Below, piece by piece: positions 1 through 12,253 of a DNA stretch of 64,000 nt (position 1 is the stretch's first letter; the number at the start of each line of letters is the position of its first letter). The stretch comes from Allantophomopsis cytisporea. Its lineage: Eukaryota; Ascomycota; Leotiomycetes; Phacidiales; Phacidiaceae. A program made the position numbers and the translations under genes. The DNA lies in the NCBI GenBank assembly GCA_024752435.1, contig CP103028.1, positions 1,178,001 through 1,242,000 of the forward strand, written 5' to 3'. The notes under the pieces were generated by a model. That model did no database searches. It was given only the letters and a program-made list of their open reading frames with translations, and had not been told where the DNA came from.

Positions 1-671
1 ACACCGAGTAGTTACTACTTGATAATACCAAACGAAGTATGGAAGATTTGTACTCAGAATCCATAGGGCTTATGCTAGGAGAGAAGCAGAGACGAAGTCC
101 TCTTTATACTACTCATTCCGTTCTTTTCGGTATCTTAGAATACCGACCTATAACTACTATGCACAGGCAGAGGCAACGATGTATCCTGAAGCTATGCATT
201 TTACTAGCTAGATAAGGGTATATAATTTCTTCTCCCTGAGCCGTTCGGGTTTAAGGGAATAATACACTAAACATGTATAACTTTTTTTGTAATACAAGGG
301 GATTATTAGTGTATATAGCAGAGCGTATATCAACTAACAGTTCTTCTAACATGTCAGAATTGATATATATATATATATATATAGAGAGACTCTGTTGCAT
401 ATGTGTAGGCGCCCTTTGTATGTACGTGTATACCTACTTATTTGCTTGTAAAAACTGATGGTCTTAGGCTGAAAATCTAAAATGGCAGGCATTACGAGGG
501 CTAAGTATACTCTAGTCTATGTGGATATAAGTATATTACCTAGGTTACAGATTGAATTTATAGCTTTAACACTTCTACCTAAACTCGCGGTTAGGTCAAT
601 GGAAAATAAAATCGACATTATGTTGACGGATTCGTGATTGCCATTATTGATTTTATCTTGTATTGCAACAC
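1..671. other. Intergenic, AT-rich, no gene seen
   Basis: No coding region with plausible composition is visible. The only clear structure is an (AT)n run at 363-383. The stretch lies downstream of the minus-strand NLR-type gene, so part of it may be its 3' untranslated region. Confidence 0.6.
363..383. repeat. (AT)n microsatellite
   Basis: Twenty-one bases of uninterrupted alternating A and T. Confidence 0.9.
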
Positions 672-3218
672 TCACAAGCCTAATCGATACGATGCCTGTC
701 CAGGATCCAGAGTGTTGGTATCTCCGTTCCCCGGCCGTTGACACTTTACATGGTATGTTTGAAAATAGTGACAAAAATTGTCACACCAGGGAATTGAGAA
801 GTCTTTTCCAGCAATAAGATTCACGCGCTCTTCGGACCATGACCCTGGTACGCCTGTCATTGCCGAGTACGCTGTGCGTGCGCTGGTTATACTCTGGAAG
901 ATTGACCAAGGATCTGTGCTTAGGTACACAGATTCTATTTGCGAATCTATGGCTGGGTGTGTAACATGCTCCTCTGAGAAGTAGGAGCCAGTACATAGTC
1001 CGTTGAGAAAAGCAACGCGGTTGTCTTCAACTGTTGAGAAATTAAGATCCCCGTCCAGTAGCTTAGATAAATTATGGTACATGTCCTCATCAAAAGCTTC
1101 ACGTAGCTCTGCCTTGGACATTCCAGATTTTAGAAGCACTCTCTCTAGAAATCCAGCCATATCCATTTGTATAGAATACTGTAACAGAGTTACAAACTGA
1201 AATGTAACAGGATTCCAGTGAGACGTCCAAAAGAGGGGCTCAGTGACTTTTAATCCAGCCGATATGAGTATGAGTAGCCGGTTTGAACAACATGCTTCAA
1301 CGATCTCCTTGCTCTTCTTTCCGTGATATGTCCGAAGAAAGTCTAAGAGTCGTAGGGCTGCTGAATCCTGTAATCCTCGAAGATGACCGTCTGTGCCATC
1401 AACAAAGGCGTAGGTGTAACCCTTCTCTACTGCAAGTTGTAGAGACTTTCCCTGGGGGTCCTGAAACATAAGTCTACTGTTCTCGTACCAAAAAACTTCT
1501 CCTGCAAAATTGTGCTTCACGTGTCGTCCAAGTTCCATGACCCAAGACTCTTGGCTCTGCAAGCCACGGACTAATGGGACATTCTCAGTACCTTCGTGGA
1601 TCCGTAGCGCAGGTAACAGAAACTCCATTGGATCAAATGTGAAGTTCCGAAGAAGTAATTTCAGCAGCGCTTCAAATGCGCTAGATTCTTCCTTCCGAGG
1701 AACAGTAATCAAATAATTTAATACGTTGTATCCGAGTAGTTGACCGACTTCCTCTGAATATTGAAGTAAGAATTGAAACCATTCAAGAACTTCTGCAACA
1801 CCCCCTCTGAAGTGAAACACGTCCATCAAGTTACGTTCAGTATTGTCGATTATAGGTCTTGCACCACCAAGTGGGCGTTCATGCTTATCAAGGAAAATAT
1901 CAAATGGTGAGGCTCGCCGCTCTAAAAATAAATTTGCCATGCTCTTGCGGTCAAGTTTTCGTGCCGCAATAGCAAATTGGCTATCATAGTCATGTATTGC
2001 ATAAGTCCTAAGATGAGTAGACGACCCTCTCACAAACGTTGATGTTGAAGGTTGATGTCGAACTTGTATGCCTTTCCCAAGCCAACGCAAACTAACTTGG
2101 ACGGAAACCGTTGTCCAATATCTGTAGGAGAGTGCTGTACTCCTTTCGTCGTAGTCTGCTGCTTCATCCGCTGTCGTAGTAAATTGGACACATATCGAGT
2201 TGCCTAAAAACTTATACGCGCGCTGTGTCCCGGAAACTTGAGATTTTCTCATCTGCGAGGATACTCCTTTGGGATCAGAATATTGGTTTGCTGCTACATC
2301 TTGATCAACTGTCGGAGGGTCTGGGCCACCTGAGATTGTGGCGAGATGCTTTGATGATGTCGAACTCGTCCTTTGAGCCGAAACTAACTTCTCAGAATGC
2401 GCAATAGCCCCTTGTTCCAAAACTTGCGCCAGTGCAACTTGGAGCATAAATGGTATATCGGCACGAAGCTTCTCAAGAGCTTCTATTGATCCGTTTTGTA
2501 GATCTTGCAATGTCGGTATCAAATCACCACAAACTTGCGACGATGTAGCAGAGGCTATTTTTGAAGGCTCGAGCGGCGTCCCCCGAGACATTATCTGATG
2601 CTGAAGTTCTAATATGGAACTACTGTGAGAGGCAGCGCTACTGTTGACTGACTCGAGAATGGTAGCCAACTGAGCGCCTGTCTGATTCATTCGGGTGCTT
2701 TGATTTATTTGTAGCATACTTTGACATTTTATTAGTCAATTTGAAGTAAACTGACCGACAGATGAAACCTACAGAGTCAAATTATGCTGTACGAGCTGGA
2801 CTTGACTTTTCGTCCTCTCCACCCAGCGGAGCACCTCCTCGATTCCCTCCTTATTTCCAGAGTACTTCAAGCGGTGCAAGGTCTTTTTGAAAGATCCCTT
2901 GGTCCCGCCAGCTTTTGTTGTGAAAACTGCTGCTGAGGTCCCGATTTTGTCTTTCAGCGCATTGATCGCTTCGATGTAACATATTGCGTTGTCTGGAATT
3001 TGGTTTGGTCCCAAATATGTTTCGATTTCTCGGTGCAATTGCAATGTCGTCTTGGAAGTCTCTTCAATGAACGAAACCTCATTTTGTAGGCGTTCGATGT
3101 GCTTCTCAGCGTGTTTAACATCTCCTAAGAAATCTTTGATGGTCTTGCAGCCTTGTGCAATTTGGCCGATAAAGCCTATCACTCCTATGATACTAGCAGT
3201 GGCACCGATAGCCTCCAT
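672..3218 (-). CDS. Fungal NLR-type N-terminal-domain protein, no NTPase domain
   Basis: Two exons: 3218-2773 and 2718-672. The intron has donor GTAGGT, a TGACTAAT branch site and acceptor AAAG, and joins CT|T in frame, giving about 830 residues. Residues 1-140 form the helical Ala/Gly-rich start (IGVIGFIGQIAQGCKTIKDF) typical of the N-terminal domain of fungal STAND/NACHT and ankyrin proteins. Residues about 280-320 resemble one degenerate ankyrin unit (ARKLDRKSMANLFLERRASP). No P-loop or NACHT motif is seen, so this is not a complete NLR. Such proteins are thought to act in non-self recognition or heterokaryon-type responses; the role here is inferred only from the N-terminal domain. The C-terminal half is unrecognised. 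It stands alone, flanked by AT-rich DNA. The exact start is well supported because the domain begins at this ATG. Confidence 0.8.
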
Positions 3219-4307
3219 GATTACTCACTCGACTTGGCAAGAGAGAACACTCGACCGAATTATGTGGATGAGGATATCGGATCGACGACGAAAACCATAA
3301 AACTGTTATCATGAAATAGGCGACTTTGATGAGTTCGAATTCCTGGAAGATACAGCAACGAAGCTGACATAGGTCTATGTGGACGGGCATGACTGGCTTG
3401 TATCCCTGTCTATCTTACGGGAAAATATGACGCACACATGAATCTGCCTTGCCTGTATGTCTATTTAGCTTGGGGGACATCTTAATGCGTATCCGCCTCG
3501 CTCAACTATCTATACATTTGATATATGCTACATATCCGAATATGCTTTACTTGGTTGTCGAGCTTCTGGTTTCCAATGATGCCTTGTATAGGATTGACAT
3601 TTTTGTAAGGGTTAATGTTGAAGCGGCTTATTTACATGGGTGCTTAATACATCGCGAAACAGCGTTGAAAGCCGCTAAATGTGGCGGTTGTAAACACTCA
3701 GTACGTAACTTACACTATGATGTGTAAGTACAAAGTACTCATAAAGACAATTAACATGAAATAGACCTTGAAATACTAAAGTAGTTTCCTAGCTATAAGC
3801 AGTTGTAATTAGCTTTTTCTCCTTTGTTCTTATATAAATGGTATCATTCAACTATCATATAATTACTAATGTTATCGGAATCTATGTATTTAGAGAGATT
3901 ATAGTCGTTTTTTCAATTCAAGTTTGTATCCTGTAATATGCACAATAACTCTTTCTGTATACATAACTGCTTACTGAGCCCAATTAGCCAAGGTCATCTA
4001 CAACAGGTTATAAGCCCAGATATACTACAGTACCTTACTATCATACCTCAGTATTAAGGCAATATTGCTGAACCTTATTAGGTATGACGACGGGTGACTT
4101 TGGTCCCTTGAGTTACGAAATCAGCCATCCTCTACTGTAATCGATCTCCAAGTATGGCTTGCAAAGAGGTGGGATTCGAATGTTTAACACAAGAAACTTA
4201 GGGCTAAGAATATGGTCAAGTATTGAAGCTTACTCACAGCCAACTTATTTCGTAGATACCTTGAATATCTTGTGAGATCTGAAGTTCTACAGCAATACAG
4301 AGCAAGG
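3219..4307. other. Intergenic, AT-rich, no gene seen
   Basis: Contains the promoter side of the minus-strand NLR-type gene. No ORF of convincing composition and no repeat array is seen. A B-box-like GATTCGAAT near 4170 lacks the rest of a tRNA. Confidence 0.5.
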
Positions 4308-4627
4308 TTATTGTGACAAGTAATATATCAACACGAGATTCGTCAATTGTGATTTAAAGGCCTCAGTCTTCAGGCCACCAGGGAATTTGGTGGAGGATCC
4401 GGACTAGCCGATAGCCATAGCGCATCGTACTACGTACAACGTTAATTACCTACCTCAGGATTTGATGCAGCCACGCCATTCGACAATGAGAATGTACCAG
4501 GTACCAAGCAGTGGCGGCTCTTTGTTCCCCTTGGTGAGGTATGTAACTTAAGTATGTGAACGCTTTGTTCCACACATCTCTTTGTCAACATCGGCTTTTT
4601 AAAGCTTCCTGTTTCTTCCCAAGACAT
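4308..4627 (-). CDS. Putative small two-exon protein, unknown
   Basis: Tentative. A 58-codon ORF starts at 4627 and runs directly into a perfect-looking donor (GAG|GTAGGT) at 4453. Splicing to an AG at 4405-4404 continues in frame through 4403-4308, giving 89 residues in total with an ordinary composition (second exon includes KFPGGLKTEAFKSQL). The intron would be 50 nt, but the branch site is weak (AATTAAC). The ATG is only 53 bp from the start of the aprataxin gene on the other strand, so it would share a compact bidirectional promoter, or this may be an antisense transcript. No family is recognised. Confidence 0.25.
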
Positions 4628-4680
4628 CTTCTTCTATGTGTCACAATTGGATCATCAACGCTGAGTGAACCAAAGACACA

Positions 4681-5584
4681 ATGGCAGCGAGCAAGGTTTT
4701 GGCAGATTTCATAGCAAGAATAACTGGGATTGAACCGGTGATGGAGGACATTGGAGAAACCGCTGGAGAAGGTACCGCAACTGGCGCTTCAGTTAGCTCT
4801 GGGACGAAGCGATCAGCATGTAAGTTCGAAATACATCAGCCTTCCATCACAGTCAGACTGACATGCTACAGATGACGAGCTGATGGCTCCGAAACCAAAA
4901 AGAACCATTACAATTCCTCATGATAGGTCTAAATGGAAAGGAAAGCGGGCTCTCGGAGCATATACAGACAGAGCGTATCAACACAAATCTCTCATTTTAT
5001 GGCAGACTCCTGATCACGTGGCGATCAACGATGTATACCCCAAAGCGAGTATACATAAGCTCTTACTGTTCAAGTCTCCAAGAAACCTGTTACATCCAAT
5101 CATCGCCTTCGAAGACCCAGATTTCCTTGACAAAGCGAGGGCCGGTGCGGAGCGCCTTAGACAGCAAGTAGCTGAGGAACTGAAACTCAAGTACAGCAAA
5201 ATCTCGTCACGGGACCAATTGCAACGACATGCCGAAAAAGCAATGCTTGTGACCACGCAATACCTAGGACGAAAGTGGGAGGATGAGGTACTGGTTGGAG
5301 TCCATAAGGTTCCTTCTATGGACCATCTACATGTGCATGTCATGTCGAAAGATATGTACTCTGACAGGCTGAAGAATAAACATCACTACAACAGCTTCAC
5401 CACAGATTACTTTATCCCTCTGAAGGACTTTCCATTAGCAAAGGATGATCCCAGAAGGGAGATTGATGTACCATATCTAGACACACAGCCTATGACATGT
5501 TACCGCTGTAATCGGAAATTTTCCAAATTCTCGAAGATGAAGGAACATTTAACGGCGGAGTTCCCAGAATGGCAAAAAGATTAG
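4681..5584 (+). CDS. hnt3: Aprataxin-like adenosine-5'-diphosphate DNA deadenylase
   Basis: Two exons: 4681-4819 and 4872-5584. The 52-nt intron (GTAAGT, GACTGAC branch, CTACAG) joins T|AT into a tyrosine codon; the product is 283 residues. Family role: a HIT-superfamily hydrolase that removes AMP left on DNA 5' ends by abortive ligation, acting in the nucleus in single-strand break repair. Visible support: the histidine triad HLHVH at about residues 198-202, preceded by the KVPSMDHLHVHVMS context typical of aprataxins, and a C-terminal zinc finger with Cys256, Cys259, His272 and Glu276, matching the C2HE finger known from yeast Hnt3. There is no FHA domain, as expected for fungal forms. It is convergent with the GH78 gene. 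Confidence 0.93.
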
Positions 5585-5987
5585 TCTGTGTTTATCTTTC
5601 GTGTAGGATGAGAAACCGCAAATTTGATAGATAGGCTGTACGTTTGCCTTTCCGAATTTGAAAATCAGTTGGCTACTTCTTTGTTTGGGTGTATGTTTTT
5701 GACTGGATTTTCGGGCCTGTCCAGGAGCCAATGTTTGAGAGGATTCCAGTGTTGAATCCTTACAACGAGTCTACGAGATATTAAGTTCAACATTGTATTG
5801 ATAGTCGTGAAATGAAAGGAATTTCCGCACAAACACCAAAAGACTTCTGAAGCTAATTCTCCTCTTGGGCTAAAGTTCTGTATACCCCAGATTTCACAAC
5901 TAGCATCTACCGCCTAGACTTAGTACTAATGCAAGTACTCAGAAATTTCCATTTGCCGCAATTCCTCAAACGTAGTCATCTTTCCTA
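5585..5987. other. Convergent 3' intergenic
   Basis: Spacer between the ends of the aprataxin (plus) and GH78 (minus) genes; nothing beyond presumed 3' untranslated regions is seen. Confidence 0.6.
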
Positions 5988-8242
5988 CTACTCATCTCTA
6001 ATACTCCAATCCATCATATCAGTGCCTCCCGATATTCCATAGACTTCTCTATACGCATTATCTGTGAGTCTTCCAAAAACATGATGACCACCATTCACTC
6101 TTATTTCTCTGCCGTTCCAATCCAGAACTCCTTTTGATTTCTCAGGTGTCAGAAGTTCTAGCACCTCTACCTCAACACCATCCTGCGATCGAACGCCTCT
6201 CTTCAATCGAACCTCGAAGCTGCCTTCGCCAGTTGCAAAGCCTCCTTGTAGTCTCTTCACTTTTCTACTTCCTCTCGGCTTGATTTTCCATTTCGATCCT
6301 CCAGGAGATATTATCTGGATGCCGAGGACTTCAGTCATGAAGACAGATGTGGGCCCGGTGCTCCACCCATGGGCATGGCTATTTCTTGCCCTACTTCCGT
6401 ATGCTGGATATCCCATATCACCATCAGTTCCATATCCTTCCACAAAAGTAGAGTTGGTGAACTCAGGGTTCCCATCCAGCATGTATCCCCACATCAGTTC
6501 AGTCAATTCAATGACTGCGTCAGAACTTCCTGCCTTGGCGTGTGCAAGAAGCTCAAAGGAGCTGGCGAATGGAGAGATCACACCCGGAAATTCTGTGGCT
6601 GGAGCACCATACTTATTCCAGCGAGCACGAAGATTGTGAGAAATATTCAGTGCTCGTTCTGGAGATGTCATGGATCCTATGAGAACCCATGAATTTCCAT
6701 CTTGGGGCAGTACCTTCTCTGGTCCATTGCAACCACGTCTTCCTAGGTTGTCGGCATAGAGACCGTCCTCGTCGCAGTACAAACTTTCGAGTCCGTCTCG
6801 AAGTCTGGCAGCTACTTTCTTCCATCTCACTCTCTGTGATTCAAACTTAGCCGCTTCCAAAATGATATCTCCCAGTTCTATGGATTTCTTGAGAGTAGAA
6901 TAGAGAAGAGCCGAAGCCTCGAGATTATGTCCTGACATTCCTGGGCGCAACCAGTCCATATTCGAAGTCACATGTAGCAACCCAGTCTCATCCACTTTCC
7001 CAATACTTAACTCCAGAGCTTTTACATAGGCTTCCCATTTCTGTTTCAACCACTCAACATCCCCAGAATACAGAACAAAAACATGCACACCTAGAAGAGT
7101 GTGTAAGTGGTACGTATCACTAAATGATTCCCCTCCGACCGGTGGCCCATTATACGGTAAGCCTCCAAATCCATACTGATGATCAAAAAGTGTGTCAAGC
7201 GCATTGCGAATTGAAACCATGTCGAACGTCGATACTGAAATCCCGGGTCCAGCGACACTCATGTCTCCAGGCCAGACCATTCTATCTCGTTTGGCACCAT
7301 CAGTTGTCACAGAAGTGCCGTTTGATATTGTGAAGTTCGAGTACCAAGACCCTGGACGAGAGGGATTGTGGATATCAACAAGGGCATCGCCCTCGTGGGG
7401 GTCAATCGTGGATAATTGAAGTGTGTATGCACCTGCGTACCAGATTCGATTCAGAAGCTCGGATGAACTGTAGAAGTAACCGGTGTATGCTCGAGGATTT
7501 GGATTCGAAGGATAATTGGTACAGTTTACGAACAAATCCGAGATTGAGAGATTTGCCTTCAGCCCAGGATCCTTCAAGATCTTTTGCTCATCAAATTCTC
7601 CAGGTGGTGGTTTTTTCGAATTACTTGGTTTCACATCGTCGTGCCAGAAACCATCATCGGGAATCTCTTTCAAGACATGGAGAGTCAGATATTTGAATCC
7701 TCCACGAACGTACTTGGGCCCCAAACATTGGAGTCCAGTAGACCGAACGACATATAGCAAAGGTAGGTCTCTTTCTTGCTTGTCTGTTGTGGCATCGGGC
7801 TCTGGACCGGCGTAAGCAGAAGACTCAGAGTAAGCAAGTCCAACGATAACCTCATCATCTAGCTTGTGAACATTAAAGCAGACCCTAATTTAATTAGCAG
7901 ATGTTGCATCATGGTTTGTAAACTATCATACCGTCCTCCAATATTCTCTTGAAACACATATGTGACCCAGCTGCCAGGTTCAATGACTGCTTCTTTCCGC
8001 TGTTTTGTCTTAGTCTCGAGCATGCTATCGATATCATAGCTAGTTCCCGAAGTCTTCCACACTCCTGTTGGTCGGATTTGCGACTTGTTCTTCGAAGCTT
8101 TGATGTAGGCTTCCCACGGTCCAGGCCATAACGTATGAGCTGGCAACTCTCCTAGGCTGAACCCCTCCCATGGCTCAAGCTTGAAGGATGCTCTACAAAC
8201 ATCTAGCATCAACGTGATGAATATAAAGACAAAGATTGACAT
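5988..8242 (-). CDS. Secreted GH78-like alpha-L-rhamnosidase family glycosidase
   Basis: Two exons: 8242-7932 and 7884-5988, a 47-nt intron (GTATGA..GCTAATTAAATTAG) that restores one frame; 735 residues. The first residues (MSIFVFIFITLMLDVCRA) form a signal peptide, so the enzyme is likely extracellular. An N-terminal beta-sandwich segment is followed by the six-hairpin (alpha/alpha-barrel) domain. Visible family marks include RDRMVWPGDMSVA, corresponding to the RDE-W-GD region of GH78 enzymes, and a late HGWSTGPTSVFMTEVLG segment, which is typical of this clan. Likely substrate is a rhamnose-bearing plant polysaccharide or glycoside. The RDR-W-GD version differs from the more usual RDE(R)-W-GD, so specificity is uncertain. 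A shift to an acceptor at 7864-7863 would create an in-frame TAG, which is why the upstream acceptor was chosen. Confidence 0.88.
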
Positions 8243-8944
8243 GGTGGTGTTTTGGTTTTTTTAATCTCTACGATTGATAGTATTTCATGCTTGTAGTTGA
8301 TATACGATCACCTCGAATGTTATTTCCGATTGAAAACACAGATGTTGTTGTGTATTTTAAGCAAGGAGTCGTATCTTGAGAATGTTGAAGTTATCAGCCT
8401 TGCGTAACTGGAAACGTCCATATGATAGCAAGGTTTCCGTACCCCTCACTTTGTTCCGCCACGATGCACCCTACAAACTTTATTCATTCCAAAATCTTGA
8501 TCAAGGATTCACAATTCGTAGATTACACTTATGCGTCTAAAGGGCCGATAACATGCCAGTATACTTTTATTTGCAAAGTTGTTGAATTGTCCAATTCACT
8601 ATCTCTATTTCGAGGCTACGTCAATTAGTGTCTTATACAATGTTGGTATGCATAGCATAGTTTGATTTTTGTTAAACTTTTGATTTCATTTCTGGAATAA
8701 CTTCATTCAGAAGCTGTGTGGAATCTGGAATAAAGGGCTTCCTAAAAAGCAGACAAGTTTTCCAATTGAATCGTCAAGTCTCCGCCTCAGGAACACCTAA
8801 AACCCCTCAATCAAATCCATACTCCCAACTACCAAACTACATGTCCACAAACTCCTTTTAAAGTGAGACCTATACCATAGAAACAATGATAAGTAGAAAT
8901 CGGAGGTTCAGTGCCACAGCTCTCTGCTTGTAGATTTTGGCTAG
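8243..8944. other. Promoter side of GH78 and 3' side of pot1
   Basis: About 700 bp between two minus-strand genes. No coding region or repeat array is supported. Confidence 0.6.
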
Positions 8945-11654
8945 TTAAGGATCTTCCTCTGATATGGTGGTGCCAAATAGCTTCAGTCTTCTTTGGTAAT
9001 TGAAGTTGAAGTATTCATCATGGTCGGACTTCCACTTGACACCATACTCCATTAGCCAGCAGGCAAATGGTATGCTACGAAGCTCGTTGCTTTGAAGGAG
9101 GGTGTTTGACCAAACTCTTGAGAATCCGTCGTGAAAATAGCATTTTAGAATATTCTCTTTGTCTGCCAGATGGTTGATAACGTCCTTATTCTTTGGTTCT
9201 TGAAACTTCATTTCGATAGGACTTTTGACAGAAGCTGAGTTGTTGGCGGTGGAATTGGGCGTTTCACCCGAGCTTACGGCGTGTCTCTTTTGTCTATTAG
9301 CCACAGCCTCACCTTCATCATCACTGGTAGGAGGCATGTCGTCAATGCTTGGTCTTGAGTGTGAATGCTTGGATATCTCACTCAGCAAGGCCTTGGGCAA
9401 TTTACCATCCTTGTCCAGAAATTGAGTCACTCTGCTCGGTTCCGGATCTGAAGACTCTCCAACAAGTTGTTGAATCAAAGCCGTCTCATAAACTGGGATC
9501 TTGTCGTTTGAATCTCGTGGGAAGCGCTCGCCTGGTATCTTTTTGAGGGTCTCGAAAATCTTCCACTTGAGAAATTCAAGATTGCCCCACAATATACTGA
9601 GACGCTTTCGGAGTTCCAACAGTGTCTTATTATCTTTACGGAGGCTGGAAATCGTTAGTCCATTCTATGTATATGGCGAGTTGATCAGGTAGAACTTACT
9701 CAGTAGCATCCATGCCCAATAGCATTTGCGCGGAATGATTGTCAACCACAACCCACTGCCTCAGTCTCTCGGGACGGTGAGGACATTGATCGTCAAGAAG
9801 AAGGCTGAATCTCCATTCCCATTTTTTCTGTTGACCGGAGCTACTACCTAGCTTGAATGGGTGTGTTTCCTCTGACTGGTCAGATTCTTCACCTCCACTA
9901 ACATCGGACAGCATATCGTATTCAGATACAACTCGACCTTGCGCAAAGTCTGCAATGCTGTGCGGAAAGAAATCTACCACCTTGACAGCGACCTTAAGAT
10001 TTCTATTGATGAAAGGAAGAGCACCAAGGTTCCCCTTATCTGTACGACGCATGTAAACAGCAAGGTTAAAAAGCTCGTTGAAGCTGAATGGGACGACTTC
10101 TGGATGCAAAGTACGGACTGTTGTCTCCCATTAGTATTTTATCCAAATAGTGCTCGAGGTTCTTACCTCTCTTATTGAGCTTATCTTTGAGAAAATCTTT
10201 GACGCATCCGACTGGAAGGTTGCTCATAATTGTCTTTTGAAGCTGGGGCATTGCCCGCGAGCTCTGTTGAAGTGACTGTGAACTTTGCGGCTTTTCAAGC
10301 TGTTGTTTGCCCTCATGCTGTACCAAATCATTACGCTGTGCGTGCTTGTCTTTACGGCGCTTTTTCTTGGCCGACACCGTAGGCTCTTCACTTGGTGGTC
10401 TCTTCTCTCCATGTCCAGCAATCTCCGCATCAAATGCCTTCTTCTGCTCCTTATACTTTTTCCAGTAAGAGAATTTTCTGCGGATAGCATCCTTCCAGCG
10501 AGTATCATTAGAATCTGAATCTTCGGATTGTATCATGATTGCTACTCTGACTCTGTCCCGATTATCTCGCTCGCTGTACTGTATACCCTCGAGACATCCA
10601 CCATTAGTAGGAAACTTCATGCGAACATTTTCAAAAAGAACCCAATCTCCAGGTTTACTATTTTCATGAAGATAGTCAGCAGAAGCATCCCACAATGTTA
10701 ACTGAATTGTCATTTTTCCAAACGGGCCCGGCCAAGTAGAATCTGTTTTTGGTTTGGACTTGGTGTAGCCATACTCATCGCCATCACGTGAGAGATTCTC
10801 ATCAACAGCCACAGCGGCGTGATTGTAGAAATGGGTATTCGGAGTATAGTCAGTGACATAAAGACCGAGTTTGCCACCACTGTCGTGCATGCGGACAATC
10901 TCGGCAATGATGTTATAGAACTTGTCTTCTTTGACGTCTTTGAGAAGACTGAATTTGTCTCGGCGATTCATAGCATTACGCTTATTGGTCTCAAAGTCCT
11001 CTGCACTTGGGAGTTCCGCCTTCTCGATGTTATGGTACATCCAGACCACATAGTTCTTCTCTGCTAGACTTGGAGTACGGCCTCGCATTTCTCCTGAAAA
11101 TGGAACTCCACCCTTTTTGGAGCATCTGGACTCGGGATAGTCTTGAGGGGATTTTATGGGCCAAGAGGGCTGATTACCATGGAAATGGTGAAATTCAGTG
11201 CTTTGGTTGGCTTGAAGTGATATGTACCCCATGTACATTTGAACCTATTCATGTAAGTATATTATTGCTAATGTGAGGCATTGACTGACTTTTGCATTGC
11301 GAATCAATACCACATCGTTGGCTCTCTCAAATATTGGCATATTTTGAACAGGCCAAAAGATATAACACTTGATGCCCTTATCATCTTGGGTTGAACAGTC
11401 CTTCATGGTAAAGGTACACAACCAATCTTTATATTTTGTTAGCAGAGCCACCTCAAAATGATATGATTAATGTTACCTGTTCCTCTAGTTTTAATTGGTG
11501 GTTGAAAATCAGTTACGATGCCAATTACGTTTGTGAAAGTATTGGCCTTTAAACGCTCATTGGAGATCTGGAGGATATCTGAGATGCTCTCAAACTTTGG
11601 AGGCAACTCTAGCTCAACTGAGCCATCCGCATGATCTATTTCCATGGCCGACAT
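8945..11654 (-). CDS. pot1: Protection of telomeres protein 1 (Pot1)
   Basis: Five exons on the minus strand: 11654-11477, 11426-11290, 11244-10167, 10117-9700 and 9644-8945. All junctions keep frame and total 836 residues. Donors are GTAACA, GTCAGT, GTAAGA and GTAAGT; three introns have clear CTAAC/CTAAT branch sites. Role: binds the single-stranded telomeric 3' overhang and caps chromosome ends as part of shelterin. The first two exons encode the N-terminal telomere-end-binding OB fold (including DWLCTFTMKDCS and IKCYIFWP). Exon 3 carries the second ssDNA-binding OB fold (FGKMTIQLTLWDASADYL, GDWVLFENVRMKFPTNGG), followed by a lysine-rich linker (SAKKKRRKDKH, possible NLS). Exons 4-5 hold the C-terminal region, presumably for partner (Tpz1/TPP1-type) binding. 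It shares a divergent promoter with importin alpha. Confidence 0.9.
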
Positions 11655-11749
11655 TGTGACTATGACTCTTATTAGCGTGCATCTTTAGCAGTATGGGAAA
11701 TAATTGACCTTTCGATATATTTGAGCAAGTTGTGGTCGGTCGAGTAGAG

Positions 11750-11765
11750 TCACGTGATCACGTGA
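11750..11765. promoter_or_regulatory. Double E-box palindrome TCACGTGATCACGTGA
   Basis: A perfect 16-bp palindrome with two CACGTG cores (11751-11756 and 11759-11764), each in the TCACGTGA context preferred by Cbf1-type bHLH factors. It lies about 95 bp upstream of the pot1 ATG. Confidence 0.6.
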
Positions 11766-11927
11766 TTGACCTTAGGTCAACCTTCCAGGTTGTTAAGGTC
11801 CTAGAAATGTGAAGAATCGGCAAGACCCTAATACTAGATGTTAGAAATCTCAACATGATATCTATGATTGTTTCTTCATCTCATACCTGAGCTGGTGTTC
11901 TGGATACCTTGTTGTGACGTCTGATTG

Positions 11928-11967
11928 ACGCGTTCGTTGACGCGTCAATGTTGAGTGTTCGACGCGT
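11928..11967. promoter_or_regulatory. Cluster of three MCB (ACGCGT) boxes
   Basis: ACGCGT occurs at 11928-11933, 11940-11945 and 11962-11967. The middle copy sits in a longer palindrome (TTGACGCGTCAA). ACGCGT is the MluI cell-cycle box bound by the MBF (Swi6/Mbp1-type) complex in fungi. Confidence 0.6.
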
Positions 11968-12253
11968 CGGATGCGGCTTTATGTTTCTCCTATAGAGGCC
12001 TTAGGCAGAAGCATAGCATTCGCTTAGGTCACGTTCTTCTGCAACCATGCCGAAAGCGATAGAGCGGCGGCTTTGTTAACTTCTATAATCTTCATCAGCT
12101 CCACCTCAGGCCCCTCTTGTGCCAGACAAAACAAAACAAATCCGATACTGCTAGTCAGTGAAAACCTACGAAGTCTTTCTCATCTACCACGAAAGACCAC
12201 AACCACAACTTCCTTTACCACTTCAACTACTTTACGATCACATCTACGCAAAT

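Larger units (their letters stand above)
11655..12253. promoter_or_regulatory. Bidirectional promoter of pot1 and importin alpha
   Basis: The 600 bp between two divergent start codons hold a CACGTG palindrome near pot1 and a cluster of three ACGCGT boxes in the middle (listed separately). A CT/CA-rich leader precedes the importin alpha ATG. Confidence 0.7.

Noticed and set aside
4150..4190. tRNA-like B-box (GATTCGAAT)
   Set aside because: No matching acceptor stem, D-arm or A-box at the right distance.
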